Source of the DNA: CAZLGM01 sp964623625
GTDB taxonomy: Bacteria > Desulfobacterota > Desulfobulbia > Desulfobulbales > Desulfocapsaceae
NCBI GenBank assembly: GCA_964623625.1
Contig: CAZUUJ010000002.1
Span: 35,243-99,242 of the forward strand
Direction of reading: 5' to 3'
Length of the DNA: 64,000 nt
The notes beneath the pieces are model-generated. The model was not told where the DNA came from, made no database searches, and saw only the letters and a program-made list of their open reading frames with translations. A program made the translations under genes and the position numbers. Positions 36,321-45,332 of this stretch are shown piece by piece (the stretch's first letter is position 1; each line of letters starts with the position of its first letter).

Positions 36321-37079
36321 TTATGATTTCGACAGAGGTGTAAAGAGCTTGAATTTCATCAGGTTGATTTTCTGGAGAAGGTACTTTACCAGAACCTGGA
36401 GTGTCTGACATCCATACTTCAGTGATCGGTAAAAGTTGATTGATGATGCCTCCGGAAAATATCTGCAGGGAACAGGGATATCTCCTATTCGAAAATCAAA
36501 ATAGGCGGCCTGAGCAAGAAATTCAGAGTCAAAAACAAAATCGTCCGAATTGTTCTGATACGGGATAGTTTGTAAAACTTTTCTTGAGTAGGCCCGGAAA
36601 CCGGAATGAAAATCACCGAGGTTCTGGCCCAGAACAATATTTTCAGTGATAGTCAGTATCCGATTGGCAATGTATTTATAAGGAGGCATTCCGCTGTCCA
36701 GGGCCTCGGCACGGGACCTTATTCTGCAGCCCAGAACAATGTCGCAGATACCAGTATCGATAATCCCTGCTGCATGCGGTATCAGGCGGGAGTCATATTG
36801 GTAATCGGGATGAACCATGACGATAATGTCACATTCCAGTTTCAAGGCTTCTGAGTAGCATCGTTTCTGGTTGGCCCCATAGCCCATATTCTTCGGCTGT
36901 CTGTACACAGTCACGCCAAGACTTTCTGCGATTTCAACGGTTCTGTCCATGCTGTTGTCATCAACAACAATGATCTGGTCCACAACCGAGCGCGGTATAT
37001 CATCGATGGTTCTTGCAAGCGTCTTTTCCGCGTTATAGGCGGGCATAACGACAATAATTTTTTTCGTTGGTGAGATCAC
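36321..37079 (-). CDS. GT2 glycosyltransferase (DPM1-like)
   Basis: The 252-residue protein has a compact GT2 fold without membrane anchors: IIVVMPAYNAEKTLARTIDDIP, QIIVVDDNSMDRT, NMGYGANQK, VMVHPDYQYD and GDFHSGFRAYSR. This is the pattern of polyprenyl-phosphate hexose synthases and related enzymes. It starts right after the GT-C-like membrane protein (the stop ends at 37080), a typical pairing in which the soluble enzyme makes the lipid-phosphate sugar used by the membrane enzyme. That role is inferred. Confidence 0.85.
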   Translation of the reverse strand: MISPTKKIIVVMPAYNAEKTLARTIDDIPRSVVDQIIVVDDNSMDRTVEIAESLGVTVYRQPKNMGYGANQKRCYSEALKLECDIIVMVHPDYQYDSRLIPHAAGIIDTGICDIVLGCRIRSRAEALDSGMPPYKYIANRILTITENIVLGQNLGDFHSGFRAYSRKVLQTIPYQNNSDDFVFDSEFLAQAAYFDFRIGDIPVPCRYFPEASSINFYRSLKYGCQTLQVLVKYLLQKINLMKFKLFTPLSKS

Positions 37080-38846
37080 TTACTTATCGTTTGGTTTAAG
37101 AATATGAATGGCACCATCATTACCGATGGAGCGCGAGAACGGGAATGTCTCAACTACCCGGTATCCATGAAGCGGGCCTAAAGCAACCAGGTATTTCTCT
37201 TTCTCCACCCACCACCAACTTAAATTTTTATCAAAGTTTCGTGAATTTTTGTTGGAACAGTAATAGCCGTTAAACTCGAATCCACCATCAATGTCGCATG
37301 GATCAATTTTTAAAGTGTTCAGAATATAGTGGTGAGCGGCAGACAGGCTTCTTTTAGTCGTCATGAAGTCTTTTACTCCAAGTACACTGAATGTGGCAAA
37401 CAGTAAAAGCAGTGAAATAGAAACGAGCAAGGGGCCCAGTGCTCCACGAGGAGCGTCGGTCTTTGATTGAGCTGCCAGCCAGATGATAACCAGGCAGCAA
37501 ACCGGAATAAGATAACGGTCATGGAAACCGGTGAGAACAATGATCCCTGAATAAATAAGGGCGGCTGTCAGCGCAAAGGCGGAAGTAAAGCGGATTGAGT
37601 CTTTTTGGTTGTCCGGATACCGTGTGAACCACCGGTGTATTGATCTGAAAAGCAACCGGAGGAGAACAATCGAGCAGAGAAGCGCGCCAAAAGCAAGCAG
37701 GTAAAAAAGAGGCTGGGGCAACGACATTGTTCGTTGGACACCCAACAGGTAAATATCTTTCAACAGGATCGGACCGATACCGAAATTAAACAGGACATTC
37801 TGATGAAAACCAACGGGCGGATCGATGAGGCCGGTGATGATACTCATCTCCAAAAAGAAAAACAGACAAACAAGAATGAAAAATAACTTTCTAATCGACT
37901 CTGTTTTAAGGATGCGATGTGTACGCAACACAAGCAATGGCGAAACGAGTAATGCAGTGTACAAGATTATGGTAGCTGCCTGGGCAAAGAGGAAGATAAC
38001 ATAACCGGGAAAACCTTTAGCCTGAGGAAAGGTGAAAATCTTGTGAACAACCGGATGGCTGGTGACAGGAGTAGAGCCGCTGAATGACAAAAAGAGTTCG
38101 TAGCACAGCCATGGAAAGATCGTGATCAAAACAGTTAACAAAATGACTCTTTTTTTACAGAACGGTTTAACGGTAGGGAGAACCAGGTAGGTAAAGATAA
38201 AGGCCAGGGGAATAACCACACCGATTTGCCTGGTCAGAATAGCCAGCAGGGCAAAGAAGAGACCCAAAGCGAGCATCAGCTGACGATTTCTGTCAATGCC
38301 TATGTGGAGGAAGAGCAGTGAAACCAGCAGCAGTGACGTGAAAGTTATATCCGTCATAAAAGAGAAGCTTTGCGATAAAAACAGGGGATTGAACAGAAGA
38401 ACCAATACGACCCAAAGAGCCAGCCAGGGACGACACCCCATTTGATGGAGAAGCAGCAGCAGGGCGGAAGATCCGACAGCGGCAAGAACCAGTACGGACA
38501 CCCTGAGCGTTGCAGTCGAATAACCGAAGATCGATGAGAACAGCACTCCCCAGCCTATGTGGGAAAATACGGAAGGTCCTCCATCACCCCAGCCGGTGGC
38601 GTCAACCTCTTTTCCCTGGAGAATTGCCTCGACAATTGAGGTAAACGACCAGTCATCGTTCACCATGAATTCCCCGGTTGGATCAATGAAAACAATGACG
38701 CCTCCCCAGATAACAAGGAGAGTACTGATTGAAAAGAGCAGAGAATATCTTTCCTGATTACCCATAAAAATCAGCCTAACACGAGGTGTTGTCGATTTGC
38801 CAGTCTGGCCTCCGGTCAAGGATCGCTTCTTTTTGGATAATAGCAC
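37080..38846 (-). CDS. Polytopic membrane protein, GT-C/GT39-like
   Basis: The protein is up to 588 residues from GTG 38846; ATG 38765 is a credible alternative that removes a basic leader. About 11 membrane segments are predicted. FMVNDDWSFTSIVEAILQGK near residue 60 carries the paired acidic residues of GT-C first loops. SFSFMTDITFTSLLLVSLLFL and LAILTRQIGVVIPLAF follow, as in ArnT/PMT-like proteins. A soluble tail begins near 510. It leads the minus-strand operon and is paired with a DPM1-like GT2. Confidence 0.75.
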   Translation of the reverse strand: MLLSKKKRSLTGGQTGKSTTPRVRLIFMGNQERYSLLFSISTLLVIWGGVIVFIDPTGEFMVNDDWSFTSIVEAILQGKEVDATGWGDGGPSVFSHIGWGVLFSSIFGYSTATLRVSVLVLAAVGSSALLLLLHQMGCRPWLALWVVLVLLFNPLFLSQSFSFMTDITFTSLLLVSLLFLHIGIDRNRQLMLALGLFFALLAILTRQIGVVIPLAFIFTYLVLPTVKPFCKKRVILLTVLITIFPWLCYELFLSFSGSTPVTSHPVVHKIFTFPQAKGFPGYVIFLFAQAATIILYTALLVSPLLVLRTHRILKTESIRKLFFILVCLFFFLEMSIITGLIDPPVGFHQNVLFNFGIGPILLKDIYLLGVQRTMSLPQPLFYLLAFGALLCSIVLLRLLFRSIHRWFTRYPDNQKDSIRFTSAFALTAALIYSGIIVLTGFHDRYLIPVCCLVIIWLAAQSKTDAPRGALGPLLVSISLLLLFATFSVLGVKDFMTTKRSLSAAHHYILNTLKIDPCDIDGGFEFNGYYCSNKNSRNFDKNLSWWWVEKEKYLVALGPLHGYRVVETFPFSRSIGNDGAIHILKPNDK

Positions 38847-38864
38847 TCAGTATTATGTTGGTAT

Positions 38865-38884
38865 TTCTTGCTTTGCAGCAAGAA
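38865..38884. other. Small perfect hairpin in divergent promoter region
   Basis: An 8-bp inverted repeat (TTCTTGCT, 4-base loop, AGCAAGAA) lies 19 bp upstream of the GTG start at 38846, between the divergent membrane-protein and acyltransferase genes. No T-run follows on either side, so it is unlikely to be a terminator. It may be an operator or a chance repeat. Confidence 0.3.
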
Positions 38885-39136
38885 TTTGGTTGAGATACAT
38901 GATCCTTAAAATACGTCTGTCAAACCGACAATCATTGGCAATTAGAATTTATTTTGCTAAAGGACATATTTTTGGATAGTGTGGGGTGGCCTTATGTCCA
39001 TGCAAGACAAAATTCAGAATTCGTGACCAAGATTGTTACTCAACGCAGAGGTTCCTACGGAGGTATACCGATGTGATGAGTGTAAAAGTTATTTTAAATA
39101 ATTTCAAGCGGTTCGTTGTTGCAACAGAAGGTTTTA

Positions 39137-40240
39137 ATGACAACAGAACAACTTAACAGCAGCTCATACAGACCTCAACTCGACAGCATTCGCGGTCTTG
39201 CCATACTGGCTATGGTTGTCTACCATTGGTCTTCGCCCGGCTATCGTTTTGACCCTCTTGCAAATATGGGACTCAAGGCCATATTTATCTTAAGCGGCTT
39301 TTTCCTTACCATTACACTTTTTAAAAACTGCAGTGCAACCGCGCCGGTAATCGTTAAAGTAAGAAGTTGCTGCACCTTTTATATTCGCCGCTTTCTGCGC
39401 CTTTCTCCACTCTATTATTCAGTGCTTTTATTTGCCGTTTTAGTCGGTATAACATCCGTTCGCAGTTCATGGCCCTGGCATTTTTCCTATCTCTCCAATG
39501 GTTATTTTTTTATCATCCAGAGCTGGCATGATGAAACGTCTCATCTCTGGTTTATCGCAATAATCATGCAATTATCCCTGTTTTGGCCGATTCTTATCTG
39601 TTTTCTATCACGGGAAGGGTTGATAAAAACGGTCATTGGTCTGGTCTGCTTTTCGGCATTATTCCGCTATGCTGTTCCGCTGCTCGTTCCAGATCTCAAG
39701 ATGCTGTCTGTTCTGCCCTTCATGCATATGGATAGTTTCGGGCTCGGTTCTCTGCTCGGTTGTGTTCTATCGGATAGAAAACGGCTACAGATGCTGCTGA
39801 GAATGGCGTTCTGGTGTATACCGCTCTATGTTGTGCTGGAAGTGGCCTTGTGGTATGGTTCCAAGTCTCACCTGGTCGCTGTCGGCTGTAACGAAACAAA
39901 GATATTGGTCTTGACCCTGTTGATTTTCCATGCTTTTAAAGGTTTTGGCGGATTGACCGGAGGGGTGTTGGAAAGCCCAATACTCAGATACCTTGGAAAA
40001 ATCAGTTATGGTCTCTATCTGTTTCACACCTTCTCAGGTATCCTTGTCAATGCTCTCAAACCGCTTTTGAGCATACCTTTGCCGCAATACAGTCTTACAA
40101 CATTTTTCATCCGGACCTTCTTTACTTTCAGCATGGCTGTAATTTTCTATCACTTGATAGAAAAGCCGGCTGGAAGGTTAAGGCACTCCTTTCAATATGC
40201 GAACAGGCAAAGCAGGTTATCAGAGACCACCGCGAATTGA
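39137..40240 (+). CDS. OafA/YrhL-type membrane acyltransferase (acyltransferase 3)
   Basis: The protein is 367 residues from ATG 39137; AGAAGG six bases upstream decides this over a TTG at 39116. The N-terminal motif YRPQLDSIRGLAILAMVVYHW holds the R/H residues of acyltransferase-3 proteins. IFILSGFFLTITLF and FYIRRFLRLSPLYY follow, with ten or so membrane segments and a late YGLYLFHTF. It probably O-acetylates or otherwise acylates a sugar of the glycan across the inner membrane. It opens a plus-strand run, with the UGM-like gene overlapping or following within 2 bp. Confidence 0.9.
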   Translation: MTTEQLNSSSYRPQLDSIRGLAILAMVVYHWSSPGYRFDPLANMGLKAIFILSGFFLTITLFKNCSATAPVIVKVRSCCTFYIRRFLRLSPLYYSVLLFAVLVGITSVRSSWPWHFSYLSNGYFFIIQSWHDETSHLWFIAIIMQLSLFWPILICFLSREGLIKTVIGLVCFSALFRYAVPLLVPDLKMLSVLPFMHMDSFGLGSLLGCVLSDRKRLQMLLRMAFWCIPLYVVLEVALWYGSKSHLVAVGCNETKILVLTLLIFHAFKGFGGLTGGVLESPILRYLGKISYGLYLFHTFSGILVNALKPLLSIPLPQYSLTTFFIRTFFTFSMAVIFYHLIEKPAGRLRHSFQYANRQSRLSETTAN

Positions 40241-40242
40241 TC

Positions 40243-41496
40243 ATGAAAAAGACACATATCATCGGTGCCGGAATATCAGGTCTCTCAGCGGCCAGAATGC
40301 TCATGGACAAGCACCATGTTACTGTCTCAGAGCAGGGGGCGAAGCCGGGCGGATTGATCAGCTGCGAAACCATAGAAGGCAATCTGTATCATCGTGTCGG
40401 CGGTCATGTCTTCAACACGAAAAACGATCAAGTCCTGAACTGGTTTCAGGAGCTGTTCGATTTATCATGTGATTTTAATCTTCTTGACAGAAACGCAAAG
40501 ATCCTCTTCAACGGTAATCTGATCGGCTATCCAATTGAGAATCACATCTATCAGCTCAGTGAACATCAGATAAAGAGGATTATCCACGATATTCTGGCCA
40601 TTAAACGGGGCAAACAAACAACAGCGTCGAACTTTGGTGACTATCTCAAGGGCCACTTCGGCCGGACACTCTATGAGATCTATTTTCAACCGTATAACAA
40701 CAAGATCTGGCCAGTTTCTCTGAACGAGATTCCTCTGGAATGGCTGAATGGGAAGCTGCCGATGCCCGATATCGACAAGATAATCGAGGACAATATTTTG
40801 AGAAAAGCAGAAGACCAATTTGTCCACGCCCGCTTCTACTATCCGAAATCAGGGGGATCCCAGTTTATAGCCGATACTCTGGCAAAGAATATACGAATCA
40901 GATATAACGAGAAAATCACCTCTATTAAACGCTCAGAGAATAGGCTGATTATCAATAACAGGTATCAAGCGGATTATCTGATATATACAGGTGATGTCCG
41001 TGAGTTGCACCGTGTACTGGAGGTCGAGGACAGCAAGCTGCTCCGGTTGCTGGAAGATGTGTCTTCTCTGTTATCGACCAGTACGACCAATGTTCTTTGT
41101 TTAACCGATCCGGTTCGTCATAGTTGGATGTATATTCCCGATCCCCACCTCAAACCGCATAGGATCATCTATACCGGTAATTTCTCGCCTGCCAACAACA
41201 GTGATGTTAACAGACCGTCCTGTGTCGTTGAATTCAGCGGCAACGTGAGTCGGGATGAGATCGACAAGACAATTAAGAAGCTGCCTGGTAACCTGCAGAT
41301 AATCGATGGCAATTATCAGAACCCGTCATATGTTGTTCGGACCTTCAAGACAGAGGGTTACGTTTCGGCATTACAAACCAGATTGTTGAAGATGAACATA
41401 TTCCTGGTTGGCCGGTTTGCCGAGTGGAAATATCACAACATGGATAATTGCATGGAGAGTGCGGCCAATGCAGTCAAACAAATCGACAATGCTTGA
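40243..41496 (+). CDS. UDP-galactopyranose-mutase-like FAD protein
   Basis: The protein is 417 residues from ATG 40243. KTHIIGAGISGLSAARML supplies the GxGxxG dinucleotide motif. HRVGGHVFNTKNDQVLNW and LFNGNLIGYPIENH match UGM-like amine-oxidase-fold proteins. YFQPYNNKIWPVSLNEIP and FYYPKSGGSQFIA lie in the substrate domain, and IFLVGRFAEWKYHNMDNCMESA is the C-terminal FAD motif. It may convert a UDP-hexopyranose to a furanose or oxidise a sugar nucleotide. I cannot confirm the mutase arginines. The upstream stop (TGA, 40238-40240) is two bases before the ATG. Confidence 0.82.
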   Translation: MKKTHIIGAGISGLSAARMLMDKHHVTVSEQGAKPGGLISCETIEGNLYHRVGGHVFNTKNDQVLNWFQELFDLSCDFNLLDRNAKILFNGNLIGYPIENHIYQLSEHQIKRIIHDILAIKRGKQTTASNFGDYLKGHFGRTLYEIYFQPYNNKIWPVSLNEIPLEWLNGKLPMPDIDKIIEDNILRKAEDQFVHARFYYPKSGGSQFIADTLAKNIRIRYNEKITSIKRSENRLIINNRYQADYLIYTGDVRELHRVLEVEDSKLLRLLEDVSSLLSTSTTNVLCLTDPVRHSWMYIPDPHLKPHRIIYTGNFSPANNSDVNRPSCVVEFSGNVSRDEIDKTIKKLPGNLQIIDGNYQNPSYVVRTFKTEGYVSALQTRLLKMNIFLVGRFAEWKYHNMDNCMESAANAVKQIDNA

Positions 41497-42211
41497 AGGC
41501 ATAGACTGGGCAGTGGTTATTCCCCTTGCCAATGAGGCGGAGTCATTCGATTCGTTTATCCGGGAGTTGGCAGGAGTTCTGGACACTACCCGGTCGGGAC
41601 AGGTTTACCTGGTGGTGGATAAGGCTTCTAAAGATAGCACCTTGGATCTTTGTAAGGGACTGTCAAGCAAAGACAATCGATTTACCACTATCTGGGAGCC
41701 AAGGAACACAAATGTTGTAGATGCGTATCTGAGGGGATATCGTGAGGCATTCAAAAACGGCCACCAATTGATTGTGGAGATGGACGGCGGTTTTTCCCAT
41801 GAACCAAAGGCTCTGCCACTTATCTTAGAAACCCTTTGTAAAGGATATGAGTGTGTGTTTGGTTCTCGCTTCATCACCGGTGGCTCCATGGAGGAAACCA
41901 GCCGATACAGACTTTTTTTATCCAAAGGGGGGACACTGGTGGCCAATGCGCTGCTCGGCACGCGGATGAAGGATATGACCTCAGGATTTCAGGGATTCCA
42001 CAGGAGTATTGTTGGGCAGTTTCTGGACCATGATTTTATCTCGAAGGGTCATTTTTATCAGACAGAGCTTCGGTTTTTATTGCGTAAAAAGCGGTATGTG
42101 GAAATACCGATTCATTACAAGGCGACAAGTGGGACGGTATCCGGCTATTCGGTATTCAATTCTCTTTATTGCCTTTTGTATTATTGTTTACATAGAAACA
42201 CTGGAATATAA
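41468..42211 (+). CDS. GT2 glycosyltransferase (DPM1-like), ending at a palindromic element
   Basis: The protein is 247 residues from ATG 41468, inside the end of the UGM-like gene; an ATG at 41408 would give an unlikely leader. GT2 motifs are WAVVIPLANEAESFD, VYLVVDKASKDST, VDAYLRGYREA, IVEMDGGFSHEP and MTSGFQGFHRS. The tail is short (YCLLYYCLHRNTGI). The stop TAA (42209-42211) is the first copy of a 3-bp direct repeat flanking the 179-bp palindrome that follows, so the element may have replaced the native C-terminus. Confidence 0.82.
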   Translation: MQSNKSTMLEGIDWAVVIPLANEAESFDSFIRELAGVLDTTRSGQVYLVVDKASKDSTLDLCKGLSSKDNRFTTIWEPRNTNVVDAYLRGYREAFKNGHQLIVEMDGGFSHEPKALPLILETLCKGYECVFGSRFITGGSMEETSRYRLFLSKGGTLVANALLGTRMKDMTSGFQGFHRSIVGQFLDHDFISKGHFYQTELRFLLRKKRYVEIPIHYKATSGTVSGYSVFNSLYCLLYYCLHRNTGI

Positions 42212-42393
42212 GGGCTCACTCAAAAATAACTTGGTATTATGAGTTGGCAATGGGACATAGGTTTCGACAAGCCGTAGTCGGTAAAACCGCAGGAATAGCA
42301 GCGCTCTTTTGAGGATTTTTCCGGCTACGGCTTGCCGAAAAATGTGTTGCAGTGGCGTCTTAGAATACCAAGTTATTTTTGAGTGAGCCCTAA
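42209..42393. mobile_element. MITE-like palindromic element with perfect 28-bp terminal inverted repeats
   Basis: Positions 42211-42238 and 42364-42391 are perfect inverted repeats of 28 bp, starting AGGGCTCACTCAAAAATAAC. A second inverted pair (42261-42286 and 42316-42341, 4 mismatches in 26) lies exactly 50 bp in from each end, so the whole 181 bp is symmetric. TAA occurs directly on both sides (42209-42211 and 42391-42393), which fits a short target duplication. It codes for nothing. It separates a GT2 gene from a radical-SAM gene and would fold into a very long hairpin when transcribed. Confidence 0.75.
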
Positions 42394-42413
42394 GTTGATT
42401 AAGGAGATGGGAA

Positions 42414-43637
42414 ATGTCTAAGAGAGTAAAAGAGAGTAAGGCGAGAAGTAAAGGGCTCCCTTGGTCATTTTATCAACGATCGATAGGTGTTTTACTGCAA
42501 AATCCCCACATCGTTCAGGCGTGTTTGAAACATGAATTCAAACGAAATATCGGAATGCCGTTGGTACGTCGTTTTAATCCTCGGCGGTCGGTTTCACCCG
42601 GGCTTCTATCGCTGAATATTACCCGACGCTGCAATCTCAATTGTCACATGTGCATACAGCATCGCCACGATCGGGGAGATTCCTCTAACCTACCCTGGTA
42701 TGACGGTAATCAGGACCTTCCTCTGTCTGCCTGGATCGATGTTCTGGATCAGGCGGCTCGTTTTCGTCCGGTTGTCAATGTCATTGGCGGAGAACCGACA
42801 CTCTATCCCCATTTCAGGGAATTGATCCAGGCCATCGGAGAGCGTAAGCTCTGTTTTGAGGTGACAACCAATGGCCTCCTGCTTACCGGTCTGGCAGAAG
42901 AGCTGGTGAGGCAGCGCCCGTTTATTATCTTTGTCTCCATCGATGGTCCTGAAGATGTCCATGACGAGGTGAGGGGACTCAAGGGCTGCTTTCAAAAAGC
43001 GACAGAAGGGATCAGGGCTCTTGTTGAGGAGCGAAAAAAGCAGAAAAAAGCCGCCCCATACATTTTCCTGAACTGTACAATCAGCAAGGTCAATCTCGAT
43101 ACAATTGATCAAATGGTTGACCTGGCGGTCGATCTGGGGGTTGATACTCTCCAGTTTCTCCATGTTGTTTTTGATACCAAGTCAAATGTGGACCGGCACA
43201 ATGATATCTGCACATCCCAGTGGGCCCAGGAACATGGTTTCAACCTCATTGCTCCGTCAATGCCTGAAGGGGAATATTATGAACATCTTCTTACCGAGGA
43301 GGATGTGGCTACTCTGACAGAAAAAATAGCACTCATCCGTGAGCAGGCCAGAGGCCGGATGGAGCTCAGGTTCATACCGGAATTGGATTCGGCAAAGATG
43401 ACACCCTATTACTTTGATCTGGATTACCCTTTTCCCAACAGGTGTAACTCGCTATGGCTGAGCCAGAGAATCATGCCTGATGGATCTTTTTCCCCCTGTT
43501 TGCATGTGGTTGCCGGCAATATCAAAGAACAATCTCTACTGGAAATGTGGAATGGTGAACAGATGGGAGGCTTCAGGTCTCTGATCGACAAAGGTCTCTA
43601 CCCTGCCTGCGTTCGCTGCTGTAGCCGGTCATTTTGA
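42414..43637 (+). CDS. Radical-SAM/SPASM enzyme
   Basis: The protein is 407 residues; AAGGAG nine bases upstream supports the ATG. The cluster motif is C73, C77, C80 in ITRRCNLNCHMC. VNVIGGEPTLYPHF, CFEVTTNGLLL and IIFVSIDGPEDVHDEVRG are typical of the barrel. The C-terminal region has MPDGSFSPCLHVVAGNIKEQSLLEMW and CVRCCSR, the auxiliary-cluster cysteines. The long N-terminal lead (SFYQRSIGVLLQNPHIVQACL) resembles that of the SPASM protein at 52694 in layout. It sits between two palindromic elements. The substrate is unknown. Confidence 0.88.
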   Translation: MSKRVKESKARSKGLPWSFYQRSIGVLLQNPHIVQACLKHEFKRNIGMPLVRRFNPRRSVSPGLLSLNITRRCNLNCHMCIQHRHDRGDSSNLPWYDGNQDLPLSAWIDVLDQAARFRPVVNVIGGEPTLYPHFRELIQAIGERKLCFEVTTNGLLLTGLAEELVRQRPFIIFVSIDGPEDVHDEVRGLKGCFQKATEGIRALVEERKKQKKAAPYIFLNCTISKVNLDTIDQMVDLAVDLGVDTLQFLHVVFDTKSNVDRHNDICTSQWAQEHGFNLIAPSMPEGEYYEHLLTEEDVATLTEKIALIREQARGRMELRFIPELDSAKMTPYYFDLDYPFPNRCNSLWLSQRIMPDGSFSPCLHVVAGNIKEQSLLEMWNGEQMGGFRSLIDKGLYPACVRCCSRSF

Positions 43638-43796
43638 GGGTGTGTCATGAAATAACTGTAACATCTTTCTTGCCCTTTTGCCCATTTTCTGCCTGGCGAA
43701 AGAAACCACATAGCACCACTAAGCGATTACTTTCGCCAAGCAGAAAATGGACAAAATTTCGGCGTAATATTGTTACATTAATTTCATGACAGACCC
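43638..43796. repeat. 159-bp palindromic element after radical-SAM stop codon
   Basis: It starts at the base after the TGA of the radical-SAM gene. The left arm, beginning GGGTGTGTCATGAAAT, pairs with the right end ATTTCATGACAGACCC. A second stretch, CCATTTTCTGCCTGGCGAAAG near 43682, pairs with its complement at 43730-43751. Arms of about 65-68 bp with mismatches surround a loop of about 25. Like the element at 42211 it begins GGG and ends CCC, but the rest of the sequence differs. It may be a MITE-type element or a long terminator-like hairpin. Confidence 0.7.
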
Positions 43797-43837
43797 TTAA
43801 TCCGGTTTTTCAACTAATCGTTACCGCTGCCCCTATT

Positions 43838-45325
43838 ATGGCCCCGAACCGGTTACATCGTTTTTTTCCTTCTCTGGCAGTGACGATCATCAGCCGGTTG
43901 GGCCATATTCTTTCCGCTCAGGGTGTCGATTCGATCCTGACTACGCTCTTTCTTCTCTTTCTTGCCTGGACAAATACAACGCTGTACGGCGAGGTCATCT
44001 ATGGAATTGCCCTAGGCAGCGTGGTGGGAACCATCGTCGAGTTCGGTCTGTACCAGTCCATTGTTGGTCAATTAAGCCGGGTGGAGGAAAAAGAAGTCCC
44101 TGATATCATTTCGCGTGCAAGCTACGTAAAAATGGGGCTGCTCATTCCAGCGCTCATCGGTGCGTGGGGTCTTGCCGTCATCGGAGGCCACAATACCGAA
44201 ATGGCCTGGATTGTTTTTTTGGTCAGTCTGGGATTTGCGCTCGAGGCATTGGCCGAAACATTTTTTGCCGACCTGCGGGTTCGCGGCCGTCAAGATAAAG
44301 AATCCCGCATTCGAATGATAAGCGTCATTCTTGGCTATGGATACGGATTTGTCAGTGTTTTCGCCGGATTTCATCCGGTTGCTATCGGTCTGTACAGGGT
44401 TGTTGCCGGTACCTCTCGACTGTTGCTTGGGTTGTTTGAGTATGCGAAAAAATACTCTCATCCCTATCGGCGCTGCAACTGGTCGGCTGTTTGGCAGGTG
44501 GTTATGGCCGCTTCGGCATTTGCCCTCATCAGTGGACTGGGGAATCTGTATAATCAAACCAATGTGTTTTTCATGGGGAAAATGATCGGAGTACAGAGTG
44601 TTGCTCAATACAATGCCGGTTTAAGTCTTGTCGACCCTGTTTCGAAAATCGTCTCACGGTTTCTGCTTGGCCTGGTGCTTTTTCCTCTTCTATCTGTATT
44701 GTGGGTAAAAAACAGGGAAAAGGGCAGGTATCTGATACTTCGAACCAGTCAATGGCTACTGGTCTTTGTCTTTCCCATCATGTTTGTTCTTTATTTTTGC
44801 AGTGATCTTCTGATGGGATTTATTTATCCTGATGAGTTGAGTGATGCCATATGGATTCAACAGCTCCTGGTTTGGGCCATTCCGTTTGCCTTTGGCTCCA
44901 ATCTTTTTTCATTTGTCATGATAGCAGCAGGGATGGTGCGGATCCTTCTGGTCTTTTCAGTTCTTGTCACCCTGGCCAATCTCCTGTTGAATGTGATTTT
45001 CATACCACTCTGGGGTGTCGGCGGAGGATGTTTTGTTCTTATTCTGACCAAAGCTGCCATGCTGCTGCTTACTCTGGTATTCTGTGTTTGGCGGCTGCAG
45101 GTCTTTCGGGTCTCCCAGCTCGGATATCCCCTCTGTCTCTCTCTTTTCTGCCTGGGTTTGTTTTTTCTATCCAGGATGGCTGTCGGTCTCTATCCCGGCA
45201 TGGTGATCACGCTTGTTATTTATTGTCTTGGTATCTGGAAACCGGGCATGTTGTATATTGGTAGGCTGCCACAGGCAGCGGAGTACGATAAGGAGTTGGA
45301 AACGGATACTCAAGGATTCAGGTGA
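43838..45325 (+). CDS. Wzx-like polysaccharide flippase
   Basis: The 495-residue protein has about 12-14 predicted membrane segments of the MOP/PST exporter type. It has FGLYQSIVGQLSRVEEKEV in the first half. GLGNLYNQTNVFFMGKMIGVQSVAQYNAGLSLVDPVSKI is the conserved mid-protein region of Wzx-like proteins, and LLLNVIFIPLWGVGGGCFV comes late. It should flip a lipid-linked oligosaccharide to the periplasmic side. That makes this a second export route beside Wzm/Wzt in the window. It follows a palindrome and begins the gene run leading to the ligase-like gene. Confidence 0.85.
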   Translation: MAPNRLHRFFPSLAVTIISRLGHILSAQGVDSILTTLFLLFLAWTNTTLYGEVIYGIALGSVVGTIVEFGLYQSIVGQLSRVEEKEVPDIISRASYVKMGLLIPALIGAWGLAVIGGHNTEMAWIVFLVSLGFALEALAETFFADLRVRGRQDKESRIRMISVILGYGYGFVSVFAGFHPVAIGLYRVVAGTSRLLLGLFEYAKKYSHPYRRCNWSAVWQVVMAASAFALISGLGNLYNQTNVFFMGKMIGVQSVAQYNAGLSLVDPVSKIVSRFLLGLVLFPLLSVLWVKNREKGRYLILRTSQWLLVFVFPIMFVLYFCSDLLMGFIYPDELSDAIWIQQLLVWAIPFAFGSNLFSFVMIAAGMVRILLVFSVLVTLANLLLNVIFIPLWGVGGGCFVLILTKAAMLLLTLVFCVWRLQVFRVSQLGYPLCLSLFCLGLFFLSRMAVGLYPGMVITLVIYCLGIWKPGMLYIGRLPQAAEYDKELETDTQGFR

Positions 45326-45332
45326 ACAAGAG

